A stretch of 59,353 bases of DNA from Methanothermococcus sp. (GTDB lineage: Archaea > AGJL01 > Methanococci > Methanococcales > Methanococcaceae): assembly GCF_015523155.1 (NCBI RefSeq), contig NZ_WAKW01000001.1, positions 1-59,353 on the forward strand, written 5' to 3'. A program made the position numbers and the translations under genes. Shown here piece after piece: positions 15,233 to 25,102 of this stretch. Positions within the stretch are counted from its first letter, which is position 1. Every line of letters begins with the position of its first letter. The notes below the pieces were generated by a model that did no database searches, was not told where the DNA came from, and worked only from the letters and a program-made list of their open reading frames with translations.

Positions 15233-16036
15233 TTGCGTGTTGAAATAATATTTTTAGGAGCTGGAGGAGGTAGATGGGAAACCATTTCACAGAATAAGGG
15301 AACAGGTGGTTTTAGGATACACACGGAAAAAACAAAATTGCACATAGACCCAGGTCCCGGAGCTCTGGTAAGGATGAATGAGTTAAAAATATCCCCGTGG
15401 AATACAAATGCCGTTTTTGTATCTCACGACCATCCTGACCATTATACCGATGCCGAGATTATGATAGAGGCAATGACTGGGGGCATGATAAAAAAAAGAG
15501 GTTATTTAATAAGTAATATTTCAGTGTTGGAAGGATTTGGAAATTATGAAAATGCAATATCAAAATACCACCAATCAAAACCTGAAAAGGTTTATTTATT
15601 AAATCCAAAGGATTCTGTGGATATTTTGGATGTTAATTTAACTGCAACAAAAACAAAACATGGAGATCCTTTTGGAATTGGTTTAAGGGTAAACACTAAA
15701 AAAGGCGACATTGGATATACAAGTGATACTGAGTTTATAGAATCACTAGTTGATGATTTCAATGGGGTAAGGGTTCTTGTGGCAAATGTTGTCAGGAAAA
15801 AAAATGAGCGTATAAAAGGTCACTTATGTTCAAATGATTTAATAGATTTGTTAAATGAAATGAATAAAAAGCCAGAAATTGTGGTTATGAATCATATGGG
15901 ATTGAAAATGACCAATCCTATTAAAGAGTGCGAGTATATATCAAAAAATACCGATATTAATATAATCCCTGCAAAAATAGGGTTAAAAATTGAGTTAACG
16001 GAAGAATCATATATTGTGTCAAATTTGAAAAATTAA
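15233..16036 (+). CDS. metallo-beta-lactamase-fold hydrolase
   Basis: A 267-residue protein with the zinc-binding motif SHDHPDHYTDAE (about residue 60), an upstream HIDPGPGALVR, and later GDIGYTSDTEF and NHMGLKM, which supply further metal ligands. This is the layout of the UlaG/RNase Z-like cytosolic branch rather than secreted lactamases. The TTG at 15233, four bases after TGGT, is the best start; a GTG at 15224 lies inside that SD. Its 3' end overlaps the convergent zinc-ribbon gene by 4 bp. Substrate unknown. Confidence 0.85.
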   Translation: MRVEIIFLGAGGGRWETISQNKGTGGFRIHTEKTKLHIDPGPGALVRMNELKISPWNTNAVFVSHDHPDHYTDAEIMIEAMTGGMIKKRGYLISNISVLEGFGNYENAISKYHQSKPEKVYLLNPKDSVDILDVNLTATKTKHGDPFGIGLRVNTKKGDIGYTSDTEFIESLVDDFNGVRVLVANVVRKKNERIKGHLCSNDLIDLLNEMNKKPEIVVMNHMGLKMTNPIKECEYISKNTDINIIPAKIGLKIELTEESYIVSNLKN

Positions 16037-16602
16037 TTTTTTATTCTTTTAAGTCTATATCCACAGTATGGACAAACCATCCACGAGGGGTCAATAGGTC
16101 TTTTACAATTAGGACATGTTAAATTTTTTTCTTTTTCTCTTAGTAAAATCCCACAATGGGCACAGTATATCCATTCCTCAGAAATATTTTTATTACAATT
16201 TTTGCATCTTTTTATTCCTTTAAACTCCATTTTATTAATATTTGCTCCGCAGTTTGCACAGAATTCCCATCCTAAGTCTATAATCTTTCCGCAATTTTTA
16301 CAGGTTATCAAATCTTTGGTAAATTTTGTTCCTAAGGCATTCTTTATTTTTTCAAGGCTTATTAATGCTTCCCTTTTTAATACTTCATCCTGGTCTATAT
16401 TGGCTATCTTCTCAATTGAATTTATTATTTCTTGTATTGTCCTTTTATCGGTCATGTCCATATACTGTAATGATTCAGGTCTCATGTCTGCTATATCTGC
16501 AATTTTCTTTAAAGTTATTAATTTTGTAGCAGGCACATGGCTTCTGAGTCCTGCTAAGATACTCATTTTTTCTTCTTCATTAATTGGTGTTATTGCAGTC
16601 AT
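16033..16602 (-). CDS. double zinc-ribbon protein
   Basis: About 189 residues. The N-terminal half is helical, possibly HEAT-like (MSILAGLRSHVPATKLITLK). The C-terminal half has repeated CxxC pairs: CKNCGKII..FCANCG, CKNCNKNI..YCAHCG and CPNCKRPI..VCPYCG. These are zinc-ribbon modules common in archaeal proteins that bind nucleic acid or act as scaffolds. The ATG at 16602 is favoured because GGAGG lies eight to twelve bases upstream. Function unknown. Confidence 0.8.
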   Translation of the reverse strand: MTAITPINEEEKMSILAGLRSHVPATKLITLKKIADIADMRPESLQYMDMTDKRTIQEIINSIEKIANIDQDEVLKREALISLEKIKNALGTKFTKDLITCKNCGKIIDLGWEFCANCGANINKMEFKGIKRCKNCNKNISEEWIYCAHCGILLREKEKNLTCPNCKRPIDPSWMVCPYCGYRLKRIKN

Positions 16603-16803
16603 AATCAACTCTCCTCCAATATGGAATATCTACATCTTTAACACTCATCACTCTTAATTATTTTACGATGATGATATATTTTTATATCGGCATCAAAGCC
16701 CAATATCTCAGTATTCCTGTATATTTTAAATTATAATATTCATTTAACTGGAGTTAATTATATATTAATATATAATTATTTATTTTCGTAAATTTTCGCG
16801 AAA

Positions 16804-17655
16804 TTATCGTATGTTATAATTTAAAATCTTTGAATCGATGATTCCCTCACCTCTAAATACATTTGGATATTTGCTCAATTCTTTTCCAATATTTATTAAA
16901 TAACATATTTCTTTTTTAAAATTTAGTTTTCTAAAATGCTCTCTTTTATTGAGCTCACCTAAATATCTTATTATTTCTTTCTCATTTTTAATAAAGATTT
17001 CGCTTTTAAGGTTTAATTTATGTATATTATTGTGCATATGGATTGTTTCTTTGGAGATATTTAGTTTTAATAGTTCCCAACATTTTTCAGAGAGTTCATC
17101 TAAATTACTGCTATCAAAAATATATCTTCCAAGCTCCTCCCTTTCCTCCCATGTGATTAATGTATCTTTGTTTAGTCTGGTTTTTGCAGAAGATTCCATG
17201 CCAATAAGCCTTATTTTATCCAACTCATCAAGATATAGCTCTTCACAACATTCTATGGCATGTTTAATTATTTTATCATCGCATTTTCCTTTTTTAATAC
17301 CATTACAGTAATGTTTAATTATTAAAAGCAAATCCCCATTCCATTTGACCATAAAACTAAATGGAAATAATTTACACATGGTGGGTTTAAAATCATATCC
17401 TTTTTCAATCTGGATATTACACAACTTATCTTTATTCAAAAAGACACATCCTCTCTTATTTATCTTCAATCGTTTAGTGAATCCTAACTCGTTTATGTCT
17501 CCTGTCTTTTCAATATATTCTGCATATTCCTTTAACTTCAAGGCGTCAAAATATGATAAGTATATTCTCCAATCCTTACAGCTACAACAATATCCACAAT
17601 TGATGCATTCATAAGTTATGCCGTCGAAAGTAATTTCCCATTTCGTAAGTCCCAC
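16804..17655 (-). CDS. YkgJ-family Fe-S cluster protein
   Basis: The N-terminus carries CINCGYCCSC, and about 45 residues later come GCVFLNKDKLCNI and PTMCKLFPFSF. This is the eight-cysteine pattern of YkgJ/UPF0153 proteins, predicted to bind an iron-sulfur cluster. The C-terminal 150 residues are helical and not recognised. The start is uncertain: GTG at 17655 makes a 283-residue protein beginning at the conserved region and avoids the upstream gene, whereas an ATG at 17739 would overlap herA by 65 bp. Likely in an operon with the HerA-type ATPase. Confidence 0.75.
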   Translation of the reverse strand: MGLTKWEITFDGITYECINCGYCCSCKDWRIYLSYFDALKLKEYAEYIEKTGDINELGFTKRLKINKRGCVFLNKDKLCNIQIEKGYDFKPTMCKLFPFSFMVKWNGDLLLIIKHYCNGIKKGKCDDKIIKHAIECCEELYLDELDKIRLIGMESSAKTRLNKDTLITWEEREELGRYIFDSSNLDELSEKCWELLKLNISKETIHMHNNIHKLNLKSEIFIKNEKEIIRYLGELNKREHFRKLNFKKEICYLINIGKELSKYPNVFRGEGIIDSKILNYNIR

Positions 17656-17674
17656 CTCTTTTATAAAAAAATTA

Positions 17675-19168
17675 TTAATCCAAACCTCCAAACATATCAT
17701 CGGATGAAAGTCTTTCTTCATTATTATGTTTATTATCATTAACCCATATACCTACAATATCTAAATCTTCCCCGCCGTAGTCTCCATTAAATTTATTTAT
17801 CTTAACTATTGCAGGAATCTTTAATGCAGGACCCAGTATTACAGCCTCACCAACATTCAACCCAGGAAGCTGTTTAAGCAAGTCCTCACTTAGATTTTCA
17901 GAGGCATGCTGCACATGGGATTGGTCAGAAGGTTCTATTAATTTTGAAATTATTAAATTATTGCACTGCGATAATGACTCTTGGTCAAGGGTCTTTGGTC
18001 TTTGAGACACAAGGCATATTCCAACCCCAAATTTCCTACCTTCTCTGGCTATTCTCGATATATATAATTTCGATTTTGTATGTCGGTTCTGCGGAACAAA
18101 GAGATGAGCCTCTTCAAATATTATAAATATAGGTTTTGGAGCTCCGCTTCTTAAAGAGTCCTTTCTATCTCGCAATATTTCCTTTGAGAAATATGATACA
18201 ATTATATCCATGTCGTTTTCATCCAATCTTTCAAGTGAAAGTATGTTTATGTGATTATCCCTTATTTCATCTATTGGATTATAATGAAGAGCTATTAAAT
18301 GCTTTTTAAATTGCAACATATCCTCCAATCTAAAAATTGCGGTTTGAATGCTGTCGGCATCTTTTTTATTAATTTCTATAAATGATTCCAGTTCTGCTAT
18401 CACTTCGTTTATATACTCCTCCGCAGAATTGAAATCACTTTCTTTGTATCGGTTTTTTACATTTTTTATCGCCTTTCTAATATAGGGTCTTTGTTTTGTT
18501 GCCTGAACATCTACGCCGGCTAAATCTGCCAAACTACCGCTACCAATATTGTAAATATTTATTTTTGGCTTTATAATATGTGTTTTTAATTTATTATTTG
18601 AGTCGCGAGATTGAATATACTTATACTCCCCATGCACATCACACACAAGCACAGTGGCATTTAATTTATTTAACTCAGAGAGCAACACAGCAACGGTATT
18701 TGACTTCCCCATCCCTGTGATTGCAAGTATTGCCAAATGTCTTGAACATAATTTGTTTGCATCCAATTTAACGGGAACATTCTTTGAAATGAGCTTTCCT
18801 ATTTCAATATGTCCATTTGAAAACATCTTTTTTAATAATTTATCATCGGCTACACATACCTCAGTTCCTGGTTTTGGTGGAGTTCTTGGAATTTTCTTAT
18901 TATCAGTATCTCCTAAAACTTTTATCTTACCCATTATGTAAAATGAATCTTCTATTTCCAATTTTTTTAACTTTAATAGATCTTTTACATTTAAAATCTC
19001 ATCAAAAACTGGACATCCTTGTATTACTCCCTCAACCATCCCAAGAATTTCCTTTCCATCGTCGTATTTTATGGAAACATAACTACCAATTTCTGGAATT
19101 TTATCCGATAAAAATGAGAGCTCGGTGTTTGTGGTTTTTCCAACAATATATCCTAAAATTTCTTTCAT
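17675..19168 (-). CDS. herA: HerA-type ATPase/helicase
   Basis: A 497-residue DUF87 protein. An N-terminal HAS-barrel (residues 1-95) precedes a RecA-like FtsK/HerA ATPase core with Walker A ITGMGKSN (about 155) and Walker B FIIFEEAHLF (about 345). The following ISRIAREGRKFGVGICLVSQRP contains the sensor region. HerA hexamers act with the NurA nuclease and Mre11-Rad50 in end resection; those partners are not adjacent here, so a paralogue with another duty is possible. ATG follows AGGAG. Confidence 0.85.
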   Translation of the reverse strand: MKEILGYIVGKTTNTELSFLSDKIPEIGSYVSIKYDDGKEILGMVEGVIQGCPVFDEILNVKDLLKLKKLEIEDSFYIMGKIKVLGDTDNKKIPRTPPKPGTEVCVADDKLLKKMFSNGHIEIGKLISKNVPVKLDANKLCSRHLAILAITGMGKSNTVAVLLSELNKLNATVLVCDVHGEYKYIQSRDSNNKLKTHIIKPKINIYNIGSGSLADLAGVDVQATKQRPYIRKAIKNVKNRYKESDFNSAEEYINEVIAELESFIEINKKDADSIQTAIFRLEDMLQFKKHLIALHYNPIDEIRDNHINILSLERLDENDMDIIVSYFSKEILRDRKDSLRSGAPKPIFIIFEEAHLFVPQNRHTKSKLYISRIAREGRKFGVGICLVSQRPKTLDQESLSQCNNLIISKLIEPSDQSHVQHASENLSEDLLKQLPGLNVGEAVILGPALKIPAIVKINKFNGDYGGEDLDIVGIWVNDNKHNNEERLSSDDMFGGLD

Positions 19169-19235
19169 AATATCTCCTTAAATGATTAATATCGTATAAT
19201 ATTATAAAAAAGTATATTTTATTATTTTTTATTAT

Positions 19236-21155
19236 TTATTGCGTATTCATTAACTTCTCCTTCAATATGCTGTTTATTAACTTTCCATCAGCTTTACCCC
19301 TCAAAACTGCCATACATCTACCCATCAACATTCCCATAGCTCCCATACCTTTGCTTTTTACAACATCAATGTTTTGGTTTATTATATCCTCTATTATCTT
19401 CTCAACCTCTTCTTTTGATAGTGATTTAAGACCTTTTATTTCCAAAATCTCATCTAAATCCTTTTCAGGATATTCTGCAAATCCTTTTAATACTTCAATA
19501 ACCGCCTCTTTTGACATTTTTTCATTGGATAATCCTTCAAATACCATATCAAAGTGTCTTTCCATTAAAACATCTATATCATAACCTTCCCTTTTAATTT
19601 CCCTCAATGTTCCCTCCAATGTTGTGGCAATGAGCGTTGGTTTTATATTTTTATCCTTATATTTTTTACATAATTTTTCAAATATTTCAACACGATGAGA
19701 CATTACCATAATTCCTGCCAAGTCCTTGTTTAATCCATATTCTTTCATAAATCTTTCCAATTTTTCCTCAGGCATCTCTGGTAAATTGTTTTTTATATCT
19801 TCAATAACTTCCTCATTTATCTTTATGGCTGGAATATCGGTTTCTGGATACATTCTTGCAGAGCCTGGAAGTGGTCTTAAATATGATGTGTTTCCATTTT
19901 CAAGAGCCTTTCTAGTTTCCTCAGGAACTCCAACAATTGCCTCCTGAGCTCTTTCAACAATTGCATATAATGCCCTATCTACCTTACTTTCTTCATCAGC
20001 TATAAGAACAATGGCATCTTTTTCAGTAAAGGTTGTTTTAAGTTTTTCTCCAACATATTCTTTTAATTTATCCACTTCCTCCTGGGTAATTCCATAGTTT
20101 GGGAGCTCATCCGTATGGAACAAACCACCCACTCCTGCAATCACCTTTGCTCTATCTGATAATTCAGTTCCCAACCTTCTACCTGGCTGGATTTCTTTTC
20201 CAACGAGTCCTCCAAATCCTTTTAACAATACTGCCTTTATCTTTCCATTTTTCTTCTTCAACGCATTTTTAATTACCTTTGATTTTGTGTCTTTTAGGAG
20301 TTCCGTTATATCAACTATTTCATCTATAATTTCGGCATTTCTTTCCTTTAATGTGCGCGCTATTTCCAGTAAGTTAATCTGTCTAATTACTTCATTTTCA
20401 ATTATTTTTTCAATCAAATCAAGGTTTTGAACTCCTTTAACCTCTATTCTTGCTCCATTTTTAATTGATATATTTACATCCTGTCTTATTGTTCCAAGCC
20501 CTCTCTTTGCCTTTCCAGTTGCCCTTAATATCATACCTATTCGTCTTGCAGCCTCCTTTCCCATCTTTGGGGATGTGATGTCCGGTTCTGTGGTAATTTC
20601 CAATAATGGTATTCCCAATCTGTCGAGACGGTATATTATATAATCTTTTCCATCCTCTATCTTTCTGCAAGCATCTTCCTCTAAACATAGGCTTGTAATT
20701 CCTACTTTTCCGTATTCTGTTTCAATATATCCATCATTTGAAACAAACATGGTTCTTTGAAATCCTGATGTATTTGAACCATCAATTACTATTTTCCTCA
20801 TTGTGTGGATTTCATCGACTATATTCATATTCATTAAACAAGATACCTGCAATGCGGTTTTTATGGCTTCTTCTGATGGTAGATGTGGCGGTTCTTCATC
20901 CAATTCAACCAAACATGTTGTATCGTTGTAATATTGGTAGATGAACGTTTTACCCTTCTTAGATTCAATAAGTGCTGCTTTATCTATCTCTCCCATCTCA
21001 CTTTGAGATGTTCTCAATACCCTTTTAATCTCACCATCTGGTTCATCATCCCTTATTATTGTTGGACAATTGCAGAAAAGCTTCCTTTTTGTATTTAGTT
21101 GTTGGTGTATCTCTAAACCTACCTTTAATCCTAAATTTTTATAATCTATTTCCAT
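19236..21155 (-). CDS. gatE: Glu-tRNA(Gln) amidotransferase subunit E
   Basis: With GatD (not in the window) it converts Glu-tRNA(Gln) to Gln-tRNA(Gln), the only route to Gln-tRNA in archaea. The N-terminus KVGLEIHQQLNTKRKLFCNC and the GatB/E kinase core (RLGIPLLEITTEPDI, GLGTIRQDVNISI) are clear, as is the C-terminal helical YqeY-type tail (KGMGAMGMLMGRCMAVLRG). The ATG at 21155 is chosen because GGTGAT lies five bases upstream; an earlier in-frame ATG would add nine residues. 639 residues is normal. Confidence 0.95.
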   Translation of the reverse strand: MEIDYKNLGLKVGLEIHQQLNTKRKLFCNCPTIIRDDEPDGEIKRVLRTSQSEMGEIDKAALIESKKGKTFIYQYYNDTTCLVELDEEPPHLPSEEAIKTALQVSCLMNMNIVDEIHTMRKIVIDGSNTSGFQRTMFVSNDGYIETEYGKVGITSLCLEEDACRKIEDGKDYIIYRLDRLGIPLLEITTEPDITSPKMGKEAARRIGMILRATGKAKRGLGTIRQDVNISIKNGARIEVKGVQNLDLIEKIIENEVIRQINLLEIARTLKERNAEIIDEIVDITELLKDTKSKVIKNALKKKNGKIKAVLLKGFGGLVGKEIQPGRRLGTELSDRAKVIAGVGGLFHTDELPNYGITQEEVDKLKEYVGEKLKTTFTEKDAIVLIADEESKVDRALYAIVERAQEAIVGVPEETRKALENGNTSYLRPLPGSARMYPETDIPAIKINEEVIEDIKNNLPEMPEEKLERFMKEYGLNKDLAGIMVMSHRVEIFEKLCKKYKDKNIKPTLIATTLEGTLREIKREGYDIDVLMERHFDMVFEGLSNEKMSKEAVIEVLKGFAEYPEKDLDEILEIKGLKSLSKEEVEKIIEDIINQNIDVVKSKGMGAMGMLMGRCMAVLRGKADGKLINSILKEKLMNTQ

Positions 21156-21344
21156 TTTATCACCAATGCTTATAATTATCATCCTATAAATATAGGATTA
21201 TAAATTATAAATAATAATCATAAATATATATCCTTTTTATACGAGAAATAATAAAATATAAGATAATAATATAAAACCCTTTTATAATTAATGTTTATTT
21301 AAGATTATTTCTAAATTATATATTTTATTTAATTTGGTGAGTTC

Positions 21345-21743
21345 ATGGAATATGAGAATGCAAATGAAGAAGATAATATTATAAAAGTTGCATCTAAGGA
21401 AATGCTCAAAGGTTCTAAGATGCTTGGAAAACACTGTAAAAAATGCGGTTTTCCACTGTTTGAAGATAAAAATGGCAATATATATTGTCCAAATTGTAAT
21501 TATAATGATCATAACTATAATAAAAACGACTCTCTTAAAAAAGAAGTGAAGGAAGAGAATGTATCTTGTTTTAAATCATCCCCTTCAAAAGAAAATAATA
21601 AAATTATAGATAAAAAAATAAACTATTTATTAAAAAAATTGGACAGCGAAACAGATGTAAGTAGAATAATTGAAATAGGAAATGCTATTGAATTACTAAT
21701 TAAATTAAAAAATGTATGTAATATAAAAATAGAAGATAAATAA
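21345..21743 (+). CDS. UPF0148/SSSCA1-family zinc-ribbon protein
   Basis: A 132-residue protein with one zinc ribbon, CKKCGFPLFEDKNGNIYCPNC (about residues 33-53), preceded by a helix (ASKEMLKGSKMLGKH) that is diagnostic for the UPF0148 family. The C-terminal part is a lysine-rich helix. The ATG follows GGTGAG. Role unknown; the family includes the human autoantigen p27. Confidence 0.8.
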   Translation: MEYENANEEDNIIKVASKEMLKGSKMLGKHCKKCGFPLFEDKNGNIYCPNCNYNDHNYNKNDSLKKEVKEENVSCFKSSPSKENNKIIDKKINYLLKKLDSETDVSRIIEIGNAIELLIKLKNVCNIKIEDK

Positions 21744-21863
21744 TAATAAATATTATATATTAGATAAGCCCAAAATGTATATTTATTTTAGTTTCTGTAA
21801 AATATAAATATATCTTATTTAAGATTTTTAAAAAATTATTATAATAATAACTTAAAAAGGTGA

Positions 21864-22448
<585 letters not shown>

Positions 22449-22508
22449 ATTTTATATTTTAATATTTAATTTAGGTTTATTATAAAAATAAAAATAATAA
22501 GGGATAAA

Positions 22509-23105
22509 ATGTTTGAATCTATTTTTAACATATACTATACTTCATTAGATGCTGTATTTATGCCGCTTATTACACATATGCATCCTGCCATTGCTATATT
22601 AATTATAGCATTTATAGTTTCGCTTATAATAAATTTGGCTACAAAATTGCTTGTTAATCAAGATAGGATGGCAGAATTGAAAAAGGAAATTCAAGAATTC
22701 CAAGTTAAAGCAAAAAAAGCAGCAAAAGACCCCGAACTTATGAAACAATTGCAGGAAGAACAGCAAAAAATGATGGCAATGCAGATGGAAATGATGAAGA
22801 TGAGCTTCAAACCTATGATTTACACATGGGTTCCAATTATAGCAATATTTGCATATTTAAGGCATGTTTATGGTTTTGGAGGGATTGTTCATCAGTTAAA
22901 TCCTACATGGAATGGAGTGGTAGTTCATTTACCGTTAATATTATCAAAAATACTATTTGTATCAATTTTCCACTGGCTTGGTGGTATATTTTATCACGGT
23001 GGATTTGGTACAGTTTCCAATGAAGCACTTGGATGGCTTGGATGGTATATTTTGTGTTCAATGGCTACATCAATGATTTTGAGGAAGGTAATGGGAATAA
23101 AATAA
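22509..23105 (+). CDS. DUF106 membrane protein (EMC3/YidC-like insertase)
   Basis: A 198-residue member of the archaeal DUF106 group related to YidC/Oxa1, EMC3 and TMCO1. The first membrane segment is at about 20-45, followed by a cytoplasmic coiled coil rich in Lys and Gln ([19 protein letters not shown], residues about 58-76), a methionine-rich stretch ([13 protein letters not shown]), and two further membrane segments. It should insert membrane proteins, consistent with its place beside the secretory/ribosomal cluster. The tRNA-Ser gene with the integrated element follows. Confidence 0.88.
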   Translation: MFESIFNIYYTSLDAVFMPLITHMHPAIAILIIAFIVSLIINLATKLLVNQDRMAELKKEIQEFQVKAKKAAKDPELMKQLQEEQQKMMAMQMEMMKMSFKPMIYTWVPIIAIFAYLRHVYGFGGIVHQLNPTWNGVVVHLPLILSKILFVSIFHWLGGIFYHGGFGTVSNEALGWLGWYILCSMATSMILRKVMGIK

Positions 23106-23135
23106 ATATAATCTCCCATATATCTTTTAACCAAA

Positions 23136-23148
23136 AAGTATATATATT
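23136..23148 (+). promoter_or_regulatory. TATA box of tRNA-Ser
   Basis: AAGTATATATATT ends about 30 bases before the tRNA 5' end, the expected spacing for a methanococcal promoter with a short leader. Confidence 0.55.
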
Positions 23149-23177
23149 ACTTTATGCATTTAATAAATAGGTTAAGT

Positions 23178-23264
23178 GCGGAGGTGGTCGAGCCTGGACT
23201 ATGGCGCCGGACTTGAAATCCGGTGGGGCTTTGCCCCGCAAGGGTTCAAATCCCTTCCTCCGCG
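23178..23264 (+). tRNA. tRNA-Ser (anticodon UGA)
   Basis: An 87-nt class II tRNA. The acceptor GCGGAGG pairs with CCTCCGC (23257-23263), discriminator G. The anticodon stem CCGGA/TCCGG holds the loop CTTGAAA with anticodon TGA. The long variable arm (GGGGCTTTGCCCC) is typical of serine. Its 3' half from the anticodon loop on is the integration target; the intact gene is kept at the left end of the element and a 3' fragment remains at 43212-43264. Confidence 0.97.
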
Positions 23265-23277
23265 CCTTTTTATTTTA
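23212..23277 (+). repeat. attL core, 66 bp
   Basis: Identical to 43212-43277. It runs from the anticodon loop of tRNA-Ser through its 3' end and 13 bases beyond (CTTTTTATTTTA). The bases on either side differ (GA before and CCATT after here; GTC before and GAAGT after at the right copy), so the limits of the repeat are sharp. Confidence 0.95.
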
Positions 23278-23327
23278 CCATTTCAAGGTCAAAAACTCCC
23301 TATTTTCAAGGTAATTAATCACTTGGA

Positions 23328-23373
23328 TTAATCCGATAGTCTATTAAAACCAAATGCTTTTAAACCTATCGGA
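23328..23373. repeat. inverted TCCGATAG sites at the left end of the element
   Basis: TTAATCCGATAG (23328-23339) and, inverted, AAACCTATCGGA (23362-23373) flank the end of the integrase gene. The first 12 bases recur in direct orientation near the right end (43041-43052, extended to TCCGATAGGTTT). Candidate arm-type recombinase sites; the left pair could also form a terminator-like hairpin. Confidence 0.45.
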
Positions 23374-24349
23374 CTTCATTAATTTTTGATTTAATTGTTT
23401 CCATGTGGATGCCAACCCTCTCTTTTGCATGAGCATATATCATTGTAGTGTTGATAGTTGAATGTCCAACATAGGCACTTATTACTTCTAATGGAACTCC
23501 TGAATCTAACATCCTTGTAATAAAACCATGTCTTATTGAATGAAGAACCAAATCCCTATTTTTTGCAATTTTACCTTCTTTTTTGAGTTCATCAACAGCC
23601 CATTTAAACAACTTGCTTAAATGGTCTCTTCTTACCTTTTCCCCCCTATCGTTTTGGAACAAATAGGCATCAGGAGACTGATTGATATTAAACCTAATAT
23701 GATGTTTTAAAAATTCAAGTGTGTCTTTTGCACATACCACAGTCCGTTCCTCTTTTGTCTTAGTCTTTCTTAATTTAAATGTGCCCTCTTTCAAATCTGC
23801 ATCTTTAAACTTAATGTCCAACACTTCCCCAGCTCTTGCTCCAGTATCCCACAGGAATCTAAGAATTAGTATGTCCCTTTCTTTACATTTTCTTTTTGAT
23901 TGTATTATTTTCTTTAAAACTTTATCAAATTCATCAGCAGTAATGGCATCATAATGCTTTTTATCTATCCTTCTGAACCGTCCCCTTTCCATTGAATCTC
24001 TTATAAATTCATCAATATTGTTTAGTTTGAAATATCTATAAAATACTTTCAATAATTTGAAGTATTTATCTTGGGTATTAAGACTTATCCCTCTTTCTGT
24101 GTCTAAATAGTTAAAAAATGAAATAAAATCTTTTGTTGTTAGTTCGTTAGGTTCTTTTTTCAATCGCTCCTTACAAAAGGTTAAAAAAATATCCAATCTG
24201 GATAAATCAGTGCCTAATGTCTTTTTAGAAACTTTATCATATAGTCTTTCTTCCTTGAATTGTTCCAGCCATTTGTTTTCCTCTTCTCTTTCTTCTTTTG
24301 GTTTTTTCTTAGCCTTCCTGATAAATAGTGTCTCTATTCTCGGTTCCAT
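23366..24349 (-). CDS. int: tyrosine integrase of the element
   Basis: A 327-residue XerC/D-like recombinase. Residues 30-115 form the SAM-like core-binding domain; the catalytic domain contains Arg172 (DTGARAGEV), His270-x-x-Arg273 (LHSIRHG), His296 (VGHST) and the nucleophile Tyr305 (MIYAHA). All required residues are present and the gene is not split by integration, unlike SSV-type integrases. I chose ATG 24349, preceded by AAGGGA; an ATG at 24379 would overlap the upstream gene more. It overlaps the 93-residue gene by 41 bp and reads toward attL. Confidence 0.93.
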   Translation of the reverse strand: MEPRIETLFIRKAKKKPKEEREEENKWLEQFKEERLYDKVSKKTLGTDLSRLDIFLTFCKERLKKEPNELTTKDFISFFNYLDTERGISLNTQDKYFKLLKVFYRYFKLNNIDEFIRDSMERGRFRRIDKKHYDAITADEFDKVLKKIIQSKRKCKERDILILRFLWDTGARAGEVLDIKFKDADLKEGTFKLRKTKTKEERTVVCAKDTLEFLKHHIRFNINQSPDAYLFQNDRGEKVRRDHLSKLFKWAVDELKKEGKIAKNRDLVLHSIRHGFITRMLDSGVPLEVISAYVGHSTINTTMIYAHAKERVGIHMETIKSKINEVR

Positions 24350-24590
24350 ATAATCCCTTCTCATACTTGTAAATTGCATAATTTAATAACTCTGATGTTT
24401 TGTTCCCGTATCTTTTAATTATCTCTTCTTCCTCTTCTGTTAATACCAATCTTGATTGGTATTTTTTAGGTAAATCTGCCACCTCAACTAATAAATTAAC
24501 ATCCACCACATCCAATTTTAAAAGTTCATGCAGAAAGAACCTAACCTTCCTTGCTGGAAGTTTTTTGTATAGGTTAAATCGTTTATACAT
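24309..24590 (-). CDS. small basic protein upstream of integrase
   Basis: A 93-residue protein starting MYKRFNLYKKLPARKVRFF, with GGTGAT five bases before the ATG (24590). It is helical, basic at the N-terminus, and includes LTEEEEEIIKRYGNKTSELL. The overlap with the integrase start implies coupled translation. Its size and place fit an excisionase or integrase regulator, but no family is recognised. Confidence 0.65.
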   Translation of the reverse strand: MYKRFNLYKKLPARKVRFFLHELLKLDVVDVNLLVEVADLPKKYQSRLVLTEEEEEIIKRYGNKTSELLNYAIYKYEKGLYGTENRDTIYQEG

Positions 24591-24673
24591 AACATCACCA
24601 CATATCATATTATGTTCCCGGAGCTCCGACTCATCAGTATTACTAAACTTGCAGAGCTCTGGGGTTGGTAGTA

Positions 24674-24940
24674 TTACTCATCCTCAATATCTTCTTCATC
24701 AATATCTTCATCATACCCCATTTCTTCCATCCATTTTTGTAATAGTTTTAACTCCTCCATTGCCATCTCAACTCCTTCCTTAATTGCCTTCCATTGTGCC
24801 AATGCTTTACTATATTCTTCCCAATTATCTTCATCAAGTTCAGCACCCCACCTTAAAAAGCATTTTTCCAAGTCATTATCGTCACCTAAAACATGCTGAT
24901 ATATTATTCCCATCCTGTGCGTAATATCATGTATGTTCAT
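24674..24940 (-). CDS. acidic helical protein of unknown function
   Basis: 88 residues, beginning MNIHDITHRMGIIYQHVLG with GGTGAT before the ATG and ending in an acidic tail (DEDIDEEDIEDE). The middle is a long amphipathic helix (KEGVEMAMEELKLLQKWMEE). It may be a protein-protein adaptor or a DNA-mimic-like small viral protein; neither is shown. First gene of the leftward integrase unit, directly below repeat copy 1. Confidence 0.6.
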   Translation of the reverse strand: MNIHDITHRMGIIYQHVLGDDNDLEKCFLRWGAELDEDNWEEYSKALAQWKAIKEGVEMAMEELKLLQKWMEEMGYDEDIDEEDIEDE

Positions 24941-24951
24941 TTTATCACCAT

Positions 24952-25085
24952 ATATTTATAAACTTAAATTCACGCATTCACAAAATCGATTTAGAGCAAA
25001 AGGGGGAAGAATTATTTTTTATAGCCCTAATACTCTATGCCCCTACCGATTCACACAACCCCCTATTTTTCAACATCAATCAGCC
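24952..25085 (+). repeat. 134-bp direct repeat, copy 1
   Basis: It matches 31278-31411 at a constant offset of 6,326 bp with no net insertion or deletion and scattered substitutions. It contains TTCACGCATTCACAAAATCG and GATTCACAC, the ATTCAC motif that also dominates 28880-29170. It lies upstream of the integrase unit and bounds the replication/regulation module on the left. Confidence 0.9.
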
Positions 25086-25102
25086 CGATGGTATTCACAT
25101 TG

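Noticed and set aside
23366-24349. Integrase split by integration as in SSV1
   Set aside because: The gene is complete at the left end, and no fragment of it is found next to attR; the att core lies wholly in tRNA and flanking DNA.
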